Source of the DNA: Rutidosis leptorrhynchoides
Lineage: Eukaryota; Streptophyta; Magnoliopsida; Asterales; Asteraceae
Length of the DNA: 64,000 bases
Assembly (NCBI RefSeq): GCF_046630445.1
Contig: NC_092333.1
Coordinates: 714,852,001-714,916,000 of the forward strand
Reading direction: 5' to 3'
Part shown: positions 23,539-37,155 of the stretch, piece by piece
Numbering within the stretch: position 1 is the stretch's first letter
Layout of the letters: each line of letters opens with the position of its first letter
Made by a program: the position numbers and the translations under genes
Notes under the pieces: model-generated
What the model was told of the DNA's origin: nothing
The model's input: the letters and a program-made list of their open reading frames with translations, nothing else
The model's database searches: none

Positions 23539-24146
23539 TTCTAGAACTAGTTCGCAGTTCAGGGTGTTTTTCAGAAACTTCACATTCAAAGTATGTAACT
23601 GTTGGCGTAGAGGTGCTGCAAGATTTTAAAATACTGATTGCTAATTTCCTTTAATTCGTATGGCAATTATTGTTAAGAGATGTGGATGAGTACATGATAG
23701 GGTTATAATGAGTATACGGATTTTTCAGAAGGTCAAGAACAAATGAAGTTGTTGGTAAATGTGGTGGAACATAAAAGGTTCCCCGGTAACAATATCATAT
23801 ATGTCAAGGTTACAAATCTGAAAGGTCGAAATTTACTGGTTGCAAGGGTGATAACACTAGATACCTTGAAAAGAAATTGCAAGATTATTTTCGGTAAAAA
23901 CAACGCTAAAGGATCTTGCACGGTTTTGAAGTCAAAGTATAGCTTTGAAAGATGTAGAGATCTAAGAATGATGTCACCGGTTCAGAGTTATGAATTGGAT
24001 TCTGATCCGTCAATATCAGAATGTGTAATTGAATTTGTATGAGATGATTGGGTATCATTGTGAGCATGATTAATAGATTTGTGAATCAAAGTTGAAGAAT
24101 GTACAATCTAACATATTAATTGCGAACTTATATATTTCCCGAGTAT

Positions 24147-24160
24147 TACCTACCCGTTAA
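24147..24160 (-). other. Internal polypurine-like motif of element E
   Basis: The minus strand reads TTAACGGGTAGGTA, the polypurine tract used at the 3' LTR by elements A, B and C, but here it lies 2 kb from any LTR. Element A has a matching internal copy at 48503-48517. It may be a second plus-strand priming site. Confidence 0.45.
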
Positions 24161-25082
24161 AGATTTCACAATTAACATTTTGTACAAAAGAATTTTTATT
24201 ACAGTCTTTATGAAAATATATGTATGTATATTTTCTTCAGATGTAATACAGATTTAATGAGTTAATATCATATTAAGCTCATTTGATTTTTGGCTTGAAT
24301 TAGAAATGAATAATCTCTAAAACATTAGAGATTGCATAATCTTCGCGGAGTATTTCACTAATGAAATCAATACTTCATTATTTATTCTTATTAATATTCC
24401 TCAATAAAGGATGTTGGTATTCGTGGAATTCTTGCTAACTTTGCAAGGTGCAATTGATGTTTTCTAGAAAGTTTCGAGTGCATCGAAGATGAAAGTGTAA
24501 AATCAACCATGTTATTGAATAATACACTTGGTTTATTATGAAACGAAATTCATTGAATTGAAACAGAGATTGTAGTTAACGAAGGTTGTACATCATATCA
24601 TATTAGTAATATGAATTAACAGAGTAGTTAAGTTTCATACATAATAGCTTAGCACAGAAAGATTTATTAGGGTTTAAAATTTATATATATATATAAGATA
24701 TACATATAATTTCTTCGGAGGGAATGAGTTATTATTTTATAACTCGTTGATTCAATATACGCGTTATTGATTCGTAATGATGTCCACGGTAATTCTTGAC
24801 CTAGAGGAGCTTGTGATGTTAGAGGTGCTGACGATTCTAACGATATTGACAGCACTGACTGTGCTGGTGAGGCTAAGGGTATTGTTGTTATTGTGATATA
24901 ACAAGTCTAACTTGTAAATCATTCACTATTCCGATCAAGGTTTCTAATCTATCTGATTTATGGTTAAGGCTTGAATAGATAATCTCTAAACTTTAGAAAT
25001 TACATAATCGCCGTAGAATGTTTCTCCGATGAAGTTATGAATCAATACTTCATCATTTATTGTTGTTGATACTCCTTGGTAT
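24161..25082 (-). repeat. Element E interior with a diverged direct repeat
   Basis: Segments of about 130 bp near 24290-24430 and 24967-25092 are imperfect copies of each other (GGCTTGAAT, AATCTCTAAA, AATCAATACTTCAT, TTGATACTCCT-like). There is no coding signal except short ORFs. Confidence 0.5.
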
Positions 25083-25631
25083 CTATGGTGCGTATGATGT
25101 TGATATCCGAGGTACAGATCGTGATGTTGAGGCGTGTGATGTGGATGTTGTTGGTGGTGGTAATGGTACTGTTGGTGTTGTTGTCAGTGGTACTAGTGCT
25201 GTTGGTGCTGAGGATGGTGATGTTACTGGTGTTGGTGATACTGCTGGTGTTTGTAAATTGTGTACCGTGCTCTCTAAAGTTAACACTCGAGCTCGAAGTT
25301 CTTTAACTTCTTCTACTAACCCTGGTTGGTTATCGGTGTGAGGTCGGATATCTTTTCTGGTTCCGTTAATGGTAGCTTCAAGATGAAAAATTCTCGCAAA
25401 AAGAGTATAAACGGTGTTGCGAACAGGTTCGCCAGTAAGTGGATCGAGTACTCCGACGTTAGGCGGTAGGTTCGGCTCGTGGTATGGAGTACCTTCTTCA
25501 TTTCTCCATAGGGTAAGTATTTCGCTAACCCATCTCCACTTTCTAAAGAAATCACGGTAGTTGATCGGTCGATGCGGTCCCGTCACGCTGTCTTCGGAGT
25601 TGGAGGGACTTGGTCTATTCGAGGAGGCCAT
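25083..25631 (-). CDS. Element E leader ORF, 182 residues
   Basis: A single intact frame starts at 25631, about 370 nt after the primer-binding site on the minus strand, where the first ORF of a gypsy element lies. Residues about 25-95 hold the segment DFFRKWRWVSEILTLWRNEE and then LPPNVGVLDPLTGEP. Residues about 105-130 (GLVEEVKELRARVLTLEST) are a likely coiled coil. The C-terminal 50 residues are rich in S, T and P. It lacks zinc knuckles and the usual gag core. It may be a diverged gag-like or accessory protein of the E family. I do not recognise it. Surviving open in an element without pol suggests selection or youth. Confidence 0.65.
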   Translation of the reverse strand: MASSNRPSPSNSEDSVTGPHRPINYRDFFRKWRWVSEILTLWRNEEGTPYHEPNLPPNVGVLDPLTGEPVRNTVYTLFARIFHLEATINGTRKDIRPHTDNQPGLVEEVKELRARVLTLESTVHNLQTPAVSPTPVTSPSSAPTALVPLTTTPTVPLPPPTTSTSHASTSRSVPRISTSYAP

Positions 25632-26003
25632 CTTACGTGTTCACAGAAAGTTATGAAATGATTCTTGGTATAAATTGAGGGTTGAATACTGGATGATACC
25701 TTCGTCTTCTCGCATACGTATATATAGTAAAAGGATTCCGTAATTTACGGAGGAAATTTCGAAAAGCGCCAAATAAGATTCACTGTAGTAGATATGATAG
25801 GATATGATTTGTATATACACCGTGTATGCAATAAATGCAAAAACACGTGTCAAGACGTAAGATTGATAAACAGGTAATTTCCGACAAGAAATGATAAGCA
25901 AAACTTTTTACATGCAGACACGGTCAAAGTCCAGACTTACGAATGCATCCTAACATCTATCAGTTAGACACATTAATGCAAGACCTGATTCGCTAAGACC
26001 AAC

Positions 26004-26015
26004 GCTCTGATACCA
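26004..26015 (-). other. Element E primer-binding site
   Basis: The minus strand reads TGGTATCAGAGC, complementary to the 3' end of initiator tRNA(Met), two bases from the 5' LTR end at 26018. Confidence 0.9.
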
Positions 26016-26017
26016 AC

Positions 26018-28196
26018 TGTGACGATCGCTCCAAATCCATATGGACGAACACGTCATTCGTTGATTTCATTGCGAGGTATTTGACCTCTATATGATACGT
26101 TTTGTAAACATTGCATTCTTTTGAAAAGGAACACCATAAATGTATATTTAAATCAAAGGTTTTCGACAACTGATGATTTCTACATATAGACAATCACCGT
26201 ATATAATAGTTTACAATAGTGCTTTCGTTGACAATACAGTCAAATAAGGTACATGGTGATGAATTGGTGAATGCAACGTTTTCTTGAAAAATATGTCAGG
26301 TAAGACTCCATGCACATAGCTTGTATATCATATAAGCAAACAGCGGAAGACTTCTAGGGAACCTGAGAATAAACATGCTAACAAGTGTCAACACAAAGGT
26401 TGGTGAGTTCATAGTTTATATGTTTCGCATAATCTGTATATAAAGATGGATCACAAGATTTCAGTTGTTTCTTCCATAAATGGTTATCAAAATATTCTAC
26501 AAGAATGAGCACCCTGGTAACTAAGCTTTAACGTCTATATAATAAGTACCCCTCGTTTAACATGCAACCAACATGTACAATACACTCAAATAGCATACGT
26601 CTGTTTTATAGTTCAGGATAGGATTTCTATACCTGGAACAGACGGGGATGTCAAACCCTATGGATCCATATACCACTACTCGCGCCCACCAGTTCTTATA
26701 ACTGGCAGTTAACAGTTACCAAAGCTAAGGGATTTTCGGTTCAAACTCGGTGTAGAATTTAGTATGTACTTGTATCCATTATGTTTAAAATAAAGTGCAT
26801 GTATTCTCAGCCCAAAAATATATATTGCAAAAGCAATTAAAAAGGGATCGTATGAAACTCACCCATATAAATATTGTAAATCAGTTAATAAAGCATTTGC
26901 ATGTATTCTCAGCCCAAAAATATTGAGAGAAAAAGGGTTCTTATGAAACTCACATTTCAATATTGTGGTTCAATATTGTAGGCAAAATATGTAGATGCAA
27001 TGACAACAACGAATGCATAGTTGGTCTGAGATTCACGAACAATACACCCGAACATTATCCATAACCTCCTTAGCTATAACCCACTTGAAACTCGTTTTCA
27101 AAATCACCCGAACATAACCCCGTCGTTGTATTTTATGTATATTATTATTTTTGTATCATAAAAATAATAATACTAATAGTAATAAAATTGATAATAATAA
27201 TATTAAGTATAATAATAAAATATTGATACTATGAAGTAACAAGTGTGTTTTATAAAAAAAAAATGATTGAGTGTAATCCATCTATCTATCCATATGCGTA
27301 TATATATAGAGATATAGATGTAGATATTTTAAATTTAATAATATAATAAAACATTAATATAATATAATAAAATAATAAAATAATAATCATTTTTGTTGTT
27401 TTCCTTGTCGACATATTTAAATATAATATATATAATAATATAATAATATTGAAATAAAATATAATAATATAATAATATATTTAGAATCAAATTTGAATCG
27501 TAAATGTTTAAAAAAAGTCGTATTTATTAAATACTTCAGGGTTATATTATGTAACTTATAATTAATAATTTCTATCATGTCGCTTTCATGTGAATAGTAA
27601 ATTAATTAATTTCGTTTCATTTACTATTCAATGAATAGTAAATGAATTAATTTAAATTCAACTATTTAAGCTACACGTTGTTGTACGTTATGCTTTACAA
27701 ATTGTATATTTTTAATTTAACTTCGTTTCTTAAAAAAAATTACAAAAATTATATCATAAAAATAAAACGACTTAATACGTAAAATTTTTAAATAGAAAAA
27801 GCATCGTTTAATAGTAAATTTTTATCATTTCATATATAAATATTATAAAATTTAGTTTTCTAGAACTAATTATATTCAATATTCATAACCACGTTTTAAA
27901 TATACGTCGCAAGTTATTCATACAATTACTATTCCAACTTATCATATATATTCAAATAGATATATAAACCAATAAGTTCAATGTACGGTATCATACAATT
28001 AATACCTTATTACGCTTTCAGGTTATAGTATATATAGGTATCTATTTACATATAATTGTTCGCGAATCATCGAGAACAGTCGAAGGGTAATTGTATAGTT
28101 CAAAATTTTGAGATTCAAATTCATAGACTTTGCTTATCGTGTCGGAAACGTTAAAGATTAAGTTTAAATTTGGTCAGAAATTTCCGGGTCATCACA
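26018..28196 (-). repeat. Element E 5' LTR
   Basis: Same sequence as 19901-22077 apart from about six substitutions and a small A-run difference noticed by eye. It is bounded outside by GATAG. Confidence 0.9.
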
Positions 28197-28244
28197 GATA
28201 GTAATAATAACAATTTTTAATGATAATACTTTTTATTGATAATG

Positions 28245-28318
<74 letters not shown>

Positions 28319-28319
28319 T
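28245..28319. repeat. (TAA)n microsatellite in LTR F
   Basis: Pure TAA run at the place matching the (TAA)n run of fragment G, so it belongs to this LTR family. Confidence 0.85.
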
Positions 28320-29541
28320 AGATAAAAACTATAACGACGATAATAATAATCATTTTTAATAATAATACCAAATTTCAATTGACTATAACTTCAAATCCGT
28401 TCATCGAAACCATTCGATATCTAAATGAAAAGTTCTTAATTTTTCGCTAGCTTTCCAACGACATGCATATCTTATACCTTATCTCAACCGCATATATAAC
28501 TAATTCAGGATTCAACATAACCTAACTAAAGGCAATATCAAAAGTACAAACATGCATAATCCTATATACTCGAGCACTAGTCACGGATACTCTATTAGTA
28601 TGTAAAAGTTAAATTATGAGTACTCACGTATCAATATTGAGATTCAATATTGCAAGAAAGGTATGAGGACGCAACGGAGATGATAAACACTAGATTGACC
28701 TCACGAGCATACCCATGAACCATACCCATCACCTCCATAGCTATAACCCATAATTTTCTTAGCCCTATTCTACTCGCAAACTAGTTTTGAAAATTACTCG
28801 AACAGCACTCCGTCGTAGTATTTTATGTATAAATACTAATAATAATAATATTAATACTAATACTAATAATTATAATAATATTAATAATAATATTAATAGT
28901 AATAATAATAATAATTAAATAAATATTACTGAGTATAGTGAGATTAGAGAAAGATGGATAGATAGTTCAGCTCGCAGGACCAGAACCGAATGAATTTATA
29001 GAAGTGTCATTCATTTCACAAGTTGTCATATAATAATAATATAATTATATAATTATAATAGTATAATAAATAAATAAATAATAAAAAATAAAAAATAAAA
29101 CGTGTGATGTATGGGTATGGAAAAAGTGGTCACCTTTATGACCCGTGATTTTGATAAATCACTACGTACACTTTTTTTATTTAATAATATTATATATAAA
29201 TATATATTTAATTCATATGATTAATTATATATTATATTATATTCACGTGCATAGTTGACTTGTAATTTTAGTTCCGATGACTTGTACGTTGTCGCTCGAC
29301 TAATGTCCTGGTTCCGGTTTTTCAAATGAAGTTTCGTACGCTTAGAAAACTAGCCCTTTACATTTAGTGATAGGTACCATTATCAAAATTTAGACTTAAT
29401 CATCGATAAATTATTTTATGAAAAATGTAACTTATATAATTGAGTGTTGTGGTCATTTACTTTTATAAATCAGTGGCTCGTTGTTTATCCAAATATATTA
29501 TTTTAAATCAGAACATTTTATGACTGAGTTAAAATATATAG

Positions 29542-29572
<31 letters not shown>

Positions 29573-30470
29573 CATTTAGAATTATAAATTTATACATAAT
29601 ATATATATGTTTGAAATATTTATCTAATGATATAATATTTGGCTTTTCAAAACTAATTATATTTCAAAGTTTGTTTTAAAATCGTTTAGAAAAATATTAT
29701 AACTCGTAACGTTTTCATTTGAAAACTTAAATATATACCATTCATTTATGTACTAACTTTTTAAATATCAATCGCATCTCTAAGCGAGTGTTACTATCGT
29801 GTACTAAACCAATTTGAAAACATATATATTTAATGAGTACGTTTTAAATATACGTTGCAAGTTATTTATATATTCAGCAACTCATATTCCAACATACGTT
29901 ATTTAAACAAAGACACTAATAGTCTAGTTCTATTATATCGAAAAATGTTTTCGTACATTTGAAATTAAGTCAATTGATTCTTATGTAATTTAAATCTTCC
30001 ACTAACTTTTGTCTAATCTTTGTTAATGACACTTTTGTTCTTATCTATAAATCACTTTACTAAATATTCTGAATACCGTTAAAAAGAAAAGGTTTCCTAA
30101 ATCAAAGTGGACCTCTCAATAGAGACTCGAAATCATAATTCAATGTATCTGATATTTCAATCTTTTGATATTATCTTTTAATTTCGTTGATAATTATTTT
30201 AAATATATTTTGAAACAAATACGTTCATGTAAAGTATTATACGTCTAATACTTTGTTAACGTTTTCAAGTTATACTATATATACATATACATATATAATC
30301 ATATCCGTTCATATAATGGTTCGTGAATCATTGGAATTTGGTCGAGGTTAAATGAATGTATGAACACAGTTTAAAATTCTTGAGATTCAACAAACTTTGC
30401 TTATCGTGTCGGGAATATATAAAGATTAAAGTTTAAATTTGTTCAAAAATTTCCGGGTCGTCACATGGAT

Positions 30471-31252
30471 ATCTGAATTAATTAAAACATAAAAATTAAA
30501 TAAATAAAAAAAATGTAACAGTTTCGTTTTAAACCCATATGAACTCAAATTCGATTCTTGAAATTAAGGACGTTTTAGCTCGCGATTTCTACACGAAAAA
30601 GGTTTCATTTCACCTCTATAAACTTTCTGAACACTCTATTTGACTTAAAACAGCAATATTGATACGAATTTTATGAAGAACATTTTATTTGACTTTTTAA
30701 ACTTAAACTTTGACCTTAAAATTCGTATTCGATATAGCAAATTAATAGTTAAGCTTTTGCAGAAAATTTTAATAAAGGATTCCTAGCAGAAACACATTAT
30801 TACATTTTGGAGTTTCATTCAAATTCGAAAATTTAAAAAAAATAAGAGAAACAAAGTCAGCGAGTTGTAAAAATAATATAAATATTTCCGATTTTTTCCT
30901 TTTTCGAATTATAACCAGTGATATCTATATATAATGTAATTGAACAGAAGTGGTGATAATCCTAAATCAATCCTGGTTATTTTATAGTGAAGGAAGTCGA
31001 TAGAAATCAAAATCAGGTACAGAATAAAAATAAAAATAAAAAAATAAAAAGAGAGAGATGGCTAACGGAAATTGGATTTATCTGTGGATTTGATTCGCCT
31101 GGTATCCAGTTTAAAAAAAAAACTCGAAATCATAAACAGTTCGATAGCTATGTTAACGGATTTGTACCTTTTTTCTTGATTTTAATAGTTTATTTAATAA
31201 TTAATAATAATTAATAAATATATTAATAATAATTATTATTTTAATAACAATA

Positions 31253-31341
<89 letters not shown>

Positions 31342-31375
31342 GAATAATAATACTGATAATAATAATTATTAATAA
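30471..31375. other. Probable continuation of fragment G and a (TAA)n junction
   Basis: Sequence after the F target duplication is AT-rich and LTR-like, without coding features, and runs into a (TAA)n tract (about 31251-31340). The pol frame of element D starts right after this tract without its upstream part. The join therefore looks like a deletion or recombination breakpoint within the microsatellite. Confidence 0.45.
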
Positions 31376-33913
31376 TAATGTTGATAATTGATGATCTGTT
31401 CGATCAGCTTCAAGGTTCGTCTGTTTATTCTAAAATCGATCTTCGTTCCGGTTATCATCAACTGTGTGTTAAAGAATCTGATGTTCTAAAAACCGCTTTT
31501 CGCACCCGTTATGGTTACTATGAATTTCTTGTTATGCCGTTCGGATGGACAAACGCACCTGCTGTGTTCATGGACCTCATGAACCGTGTGTGCAGACCCT
31601 ATCTGGACAAATTCGTTATTGTTTTCATGGACGGCATCCTTATTTATTCCAAGAGTGATGAAGAGCACGAAGAACATTTGAAGTTGGTGCTTGATTTGTT
31701 GAGAAAAGAAGAGTTGTACGCTAAGTTCTCTAAGTGTGCTTTCTGGTTAAGAGAAGTTCAATTCCTTGGATATATTGTTAGTAAACAGGGAATACAAGTT
31801 GATCCTGCCAAGATTGAGGCAATTGAGAAGTGGGAAATTCCGAAAACCCCTACTCAGATTCGTCAGTTTCTAGGTTTGGCAGGTTACTATAGAAGGTTCA
31901 TTCAAGATTTCTCTCGTATAGCGAAACCTCTGACTGCTTTAACGCACAAGGGGAAGAAGTATGAGTGGAAGGATAAACAAGAGACTGCTTTTCAAACTTT
32001 GATGAAGAAGTTGACTACCACTCCGATATTATCACTACCTGAGGGTAATGATGATTTTGTTGTTTATTGTGATGCTTCGCGTCAAGGCTTTGGTTGCGTT
32101 TTGATGCAACGAAAGAAAGTAATCGCTTACGCGTCATGTCAGTTAAAGATTCACGAGCAGAATTATACAACCCATGATTTAGAGTTGGGGGCTGTTGTGT
32201 TTGCGCTTAAGATTTGGAGATATTATTTGTATGGGGTCAAATGTACAGTGTACACTGATCACAAAAGTCTTCAACATACCTTTGATAAAAGAGAGTGGAA
32301 TATGAGGTAGCGAAGATGGGTTGAATTGTTGAACGATTATGATTGTGAACTCCTTTAGCCATTCTGGGAAAAAGCCAATATCGTGGCTGATGCTTTGAGT
32401 TGAAAAGAGAGAATTGAACCTCGCAGGTTTAGAGCCTTGAACATGACCATTCGAATAAACCTCGCAAGGCAGATTCTTGCAGCTCAACAAGAAGCCTTGA
32501 AGGAGGAGAATTTCGTAACGAGAAGGTCAAAGGCTTGAGTAAACAGTTTGAGGTACGAACCGATGGCACTCGGTTTTTGCGGGACGTCTTTGGGTTCCGA
32601 AATTTGGTGATTTGCGACAACTTGTTTTAGATGAAGCTCATAAGTCTAGGTACTCTATTCATCCTGGTTCAGGAAAGATGTATCATGATCTTAAGGAGCT
32701 GTATTGGTGGCCTAATTTGAAAGCTGATGTGGCTATGTATGTGGCTAAGTGTTTGACCTGTGCCAAGGTTAAAGCTGAATATCAAAAACCGTCTGGACTT
32801 TTGGTGCAACCTGAGATTCCCGAGTGGAAGTGGGAAGGTACTATGATGGACTTTATTACCAAGTTACCAAGAGTTGTGGGGGGATATGATACCACTTGGG
32901 TGATTGTAGATCGACTCACAAAGTCAGCTCATTTTTTGTCGATTAAAGAAACTGATTCAATGGAGAAGCTTACCCGTTTATATTTGAAGGAAATTGTTTC
33001 GAGGCATGGTGTTCCTGTATCTATTAATTCAGACCGAGACAGTCGATTTACATCGAGGTTTTGGCAATCCTTACAGGAAGCTTTGGGAACAAAATTGGAT
33101 ATGAGCACCGCTTATCATCCACAGACGGATGGTCAGAGTGAAAGGACCATTCAAACATTAGAAGACATGTTGCGAGCGTGCGTTATTGATTTTGGTAATG
33201 GTTGGGATAGGTACTTGCCGCTGGCTGAATTTTTTTATAACAACAGTTATCACGCAAGTATTAAAGTCGCACCGTTTGAAGCTCTGTATGGTAGAAAGTG
33301 TAGGTCTCCTGTCTGTTGGAATAAGGTTGGGGATGCTCAACTCACAAGTCCAGAAATTATTCATGAGACTACCGAGAAGATCGTACAGATTAATGAAAGA
33401 TTGAGAACCGTCATAAGTCGTCAAAAGAGCTATGTTAATAAGAGAAGGAACGATATTGAATTTCAGGTTGGTGATCGTGTTATATTGAGGGTACCACCTT
33501 GGAAGGGCGTGATACGTTTTGGTAAAAGGGGAAAGTTGAGTCCTCGTTTTGTTTGACCGTTTGAGATCATTGAGAGAGTTGGACCCGTGGCTTATCATTT
33601 AAAATTGCCACAAGAACTCAGTACTGTTCACGATGTTTTTCATGTATCGAATTTAAAGAAGTGTTTGGTCGAGGCCGATAAGACTATTCCTCTGGAGGAA
33701 CTTCATGTTGATAAGAAACTTCATTTTATTGAAGAACTTGTTGAAATTATGGACCGAGAGGTTAAGACTCCCAAGCAGAGCAGAATTCCTATTGCCCGAG
33801 TTAGATGGAACGCCAGACGCGGTCCCGAGTTCACTTGGGAGTGTGAAGATAAGATGAAGCAGAAGTACCCTCATTTGTTCCCAGATTCTGAGTCAACCCC
33901 TGCACCTGCTTAA
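31376..33913 (+). pseudogene. Element D: 5'-truncated gypsy chromovirus pol
   Basis: Starts inside RT at [20 protein letters not shown], and gag, protease and the RT N-terminus are missing. The catalytic strand reads [15 protein letters not shown], where FIDD is expected, so one catalytic aspartate is lost. RNase H ([15 protein letters not shown]) is followed by a TAG at 32308-32310, more stops near 32357 and 32401, and shifts to about 32611. Integrase is open at 32612-33556 with the HHCC finger, DFITKLP, a mutated SINSDRD and [17 protein letters not shown] at 33554 separates it from the chromodomain-like end ([14 protein letters not shown]), which stops at 33911-33913. It is an old dead copy of the family of A and B. 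Confidence 0.9.
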
Positions 33914-33947
33914 ATTTCGGGACGAAATTTCCATAACGGGAAGGTAC
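33912..33947 (+). other. Element D palindrome and polypurine tract
   Basis: AAATTTCGGGACGAAATTT (33912-33930) overlaps the pol stop codon. ATAACGGGAAGGTAC (33933-33947) abuts the LTR. Confidence 0.85.
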
Positions 33948-36900
33948 TGTAACGACCCTACTTTTTCCGTTATCTTTTGCCGTTAATTATTTAACGACCG
34001 TTAACTGTTATTCTTGCCACGTCATTTCTATGACCTATATTATTATTTTTGTAATAATATATTAATTATTATGTGTTATGTGAATATTTGTATTCATATT
34101 TTAAGTTATACGTTTCTACGTGTCGCAGATTTCTATCCGGCGAATCTTTTCGGTTTTCAAACCAACGGTCAAGCTTTTGGGATTTTTAAGTCCTAATTAT
34201 TTTAAATATAATATTTTAATGTCATATGTTTATATATAGTGTTTATACATTTTATTTGTCGCGTATATGTTATCTCTCCGAATATTTAATCGCGTAGCTG
34301 TGTTTTCGCGTTTCGGGCTTCGTTCGAGCATTCGAGCCACAAGACTTCTTTCATTTATCAACTTGGGCCACAAATGGGGCCCACCCACACCATTTTGGTC
34401 GGACATACCCTTATCCCCTCCCCATTTTCATTTTTTTTTTCATTTTTCATTTCATTATCACTTTACATTTCCTTGTTTTTCCCTAAACTTAATTATCTCT
34501 CCTCTTCCTCTTTTCTTTTTCTTGGCCGTCACCTTCTCACCATCATCATCAACAATTGATCATCATCAAGAGCTTGGATCAAAGGGCTTTTAGCATCAAC
34601 GGATTCCTCTCTTCGATCTCTACACGTTCATATCATTCAATTCTTGATTAGGGTATAAACCCTAACCCTAACTTTTTGATTTTTCTTTAATTTTACTGTT
34701 TTTATATGTTATTATGATAGTATGATGATTGTATGTTGTTGTATTGTTGATTGTATGCATAGAAACACTTGTTATAGCATGATTTCGGTTTGATTGTTTT
34801 GGGACAGCAGCTTTTTCGACCATTTTTTTAATATTAACTGATGTAAATGTTAAATTAAAGTGTCTATGTGTGTTCCTCTCATCAAGACATTGAATTTAGA
34901 CTCCAGATTCATGTTATTTCGATTCCCGGAGCTCTAGTTATGCTTAAAATGGTGTTTTGTTAAGATTAAATTATAAAAACGAATTGAATCAGGTATGGTC
35001 CAACTTTGTGACCACTTTTGGAGTCTTTAGGGTGTACTAGTGTGTTAAGATTGATGATGGGATGAACTTTCATGTTCGGGTCATCGAAATCCGAGCCACG
35101 GATCATCCGTTATGACTAAAACGTGTTTTTGAAAGGATTAAAGCTCCAAGTTGTTTAATGGTTGATCATCACGACTTGGTTGCTGTTCTTGGGATGTTCT
35201 TGAGCACACTAATGTGTCGGGTTGGTTGGTTAGGCGGAGATATATATAAGACTCGCCAAAAACCGACACCCGGGGCTCAAGTTATGACCCGATGAACTTC
35301 TAATTAAAACTTATGGTTAATTATTAAAACTTATGATATAAATAATGATTTTCATTATTATTAAATTAATTATGATATAAAAAGTAATTATTATAATTTA
35401 AGACTTATGATATATATTTATTATATTATTATTTAATTACTTACGATTTAATTAAACTTTTAATTAAACTTATGATTAATAATACTTTTATTATTAATGG
35501 AAAATACTTATGATAAGTATTAAAATTATATTATGAAATTATTATAATAAGACTTATAATAAGGATTAATTAATTATTTAATTATTATAAGGCTTAGTTA
35601 TTATTTAATTATAATTTAATTATTAAATACTTATAGTTTAATAATTATAATTAGAAACTTATGATATGATTAATAATTCACTATTAATTAATAATCCTTA
35701 TGGTATGATTAAAATTTATTATTAATTAATAATACTTATATTATGATTAATATTTAATTAATTAATTAAATACTTATGTTATATTAATTATATCATTTAA
35801 ACTTATGTTAACTTTAATAATTCATCTTAATTTAATTAAACTTATGTTATAACATAATTATACATATTTGACTTTAAATAACATTATAACCTATATTATT
35901 ATTATAACTTATACTTTTAAAATTAATGTTGACTATGTTTGACCAAGATTGACTTTTAAGTTGACTTTCGGTTGACTTTGACTTTCAGTTGACTTTTGTT
36001 GACTTTCTAATTAAGGAAACTTTCCTAACTTAAAAACTTTCCAAAAATAGAAACTTTCCTAAAATAGAAACTTTCCAAAAATAGAAACTTTTCAAAAATG
36101 GAAACCTGCTAAAAATAGAAACTTTCTAAAAATAGAAAGTGTGTGTCCGTACGCTGTTCCGATCAAACCGATGCATGATGAGTGTTGTTCTATGTCTACT
36201 TGCAACATGTACAATAGCTATCATATTAAGACTTGACCTAAGTTAGTTATTTATATCGACCTGCTTTATTTATAGGTCGGCGTTGTGATCATTCCTGATC
36301 ACTTTACTTCATTTGCTGTTCGCATATTTGTGTGGTTACTTCGTTTGCTATTAAGGTGAGTTATAGTCCCGTTTTTACATACTTTTCAAAGTATATTTTT
36401 GGGATGTGATTACATGCACTTTATTTTACGGTTAGACACAAGTGGCAATTAAATTTAAATTATTCATTATGAGTTGAACAAAAATATTCCCTAGTCTGGT
36501 AACTGTAATCACTGGTTTCTACTAGTGAATGCGAATCCTACGGATAGATCTATCGGGTTTGACAACCCCATTTCGAGCTAGTCGCGCTAGCAATTTATAA
36601 TCGGAATGTTTAGTACTTCGTATTTTGTTGTAGATACACTTGTTCAGTGTATATTATTATTGTGTTTGACAAGGGTAAATAAAGGGTTAAGTGGTTACCA
36701 GGTGGCTCATTGATAATGGAATAATGATTTATGTTTTCTAACATTTTAAATCTTGTGGTATAAAGTTTATTCAATTATTTAAACCTATAATTCACTCAAC
36801 ATTTTTGTTGACATTTTACTCGCATGTTTTCACAGGTACTTGAGTTTGTTTGATGCTTCCGATGTGTTAGAAGAGTCTGCATGCATTTGGGCAGATTTTA

Positions 36901-37153
36901 TTAAACATTTATGAAACTATGAACTTGCATTCTATTTTTGAATAATTTAAATTTGTGGGTTTGTTGACAATGTTTTATGTCAACTTTGGTTATTAATATG
37001 TTGGGTTATTTAAACTACATATTTTGGTACGTTTCCTTTTTGGGAAACTTTTGAAATAAAAGAATGCAATGTTGTTTATTAAATTCATTTAAGTTCGATC
37101 AAGCTGTGGGACCAAGTGATGGAGCCGTTAAGTGTTTTGATGGGGCCATCACA
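33948..37153 (+). repeat. Element D LTR shared by two internal regions
   Basis: The 3.2-kb repeat begins TGTAACGACCC and ends GGGGCCATCACA. On its left are the polypurine tract and pol, as for a 3' LTR. On its right is a primer-binding site, as for a 5' LTR. Only one copy is present in the window. Confidence 0.85.
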
Positions 37154-37155
37154 AT

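Larger units (their letters stand above)
19901..28196 (-). mobile_element. Element E: complete non-autonomous gypsy-type element (LARD)
   Basis: LTRs at 19901-22077 and 26018-28196 (about 2.18 kb) differ by only a handful of positions by eye. The target duplication GATAG flanks both ends (19896-19900 and 28197-28201). On the minus strand the right LTR is followed by primer-binding site TGGTATCAGAGC (26004-26015), and a polypurine tract (22078-22092) abuts the left LTR. The 3.9-kb interior has no protease, RT, RNase H or integrase motif. It holds one 182-residue ORF, an internal polypurine-like copy and a host PABP fragment. It must use the enzymes of another element. Confidence 0.9.
18412..30465 (-). 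mobile_element. Solo gypsy LTR F, split by element E
   Basis: In this orientation the LTR begins TGTAAAGTCC (18412) and ends CGGGTCGTCACA (30465), giving TG...CA termini. TGGAT occurs immediately outside both ends (18407-18411 and 30466-30470), a 5-bp target duplication. With E and its duplication removed, F is about 3.75 kb. No internal region is present, so F arose by recombination between two LTRs of one element, before or after E inserted. Confidence 0.8.

Noticed and set aside
23342..23629. Plus-strand ORF of 95 codons
   Set aside because: It is antisense to the PABP-derived fragment and has no own homology.
25060..25341. Plus-strand ORFs of 76-93 codons opposite the E leader ORF
   Set aside because: They are antisense shadows of the minus-strand ORF. 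The V, G and D runs mirror its STP-rich tail.
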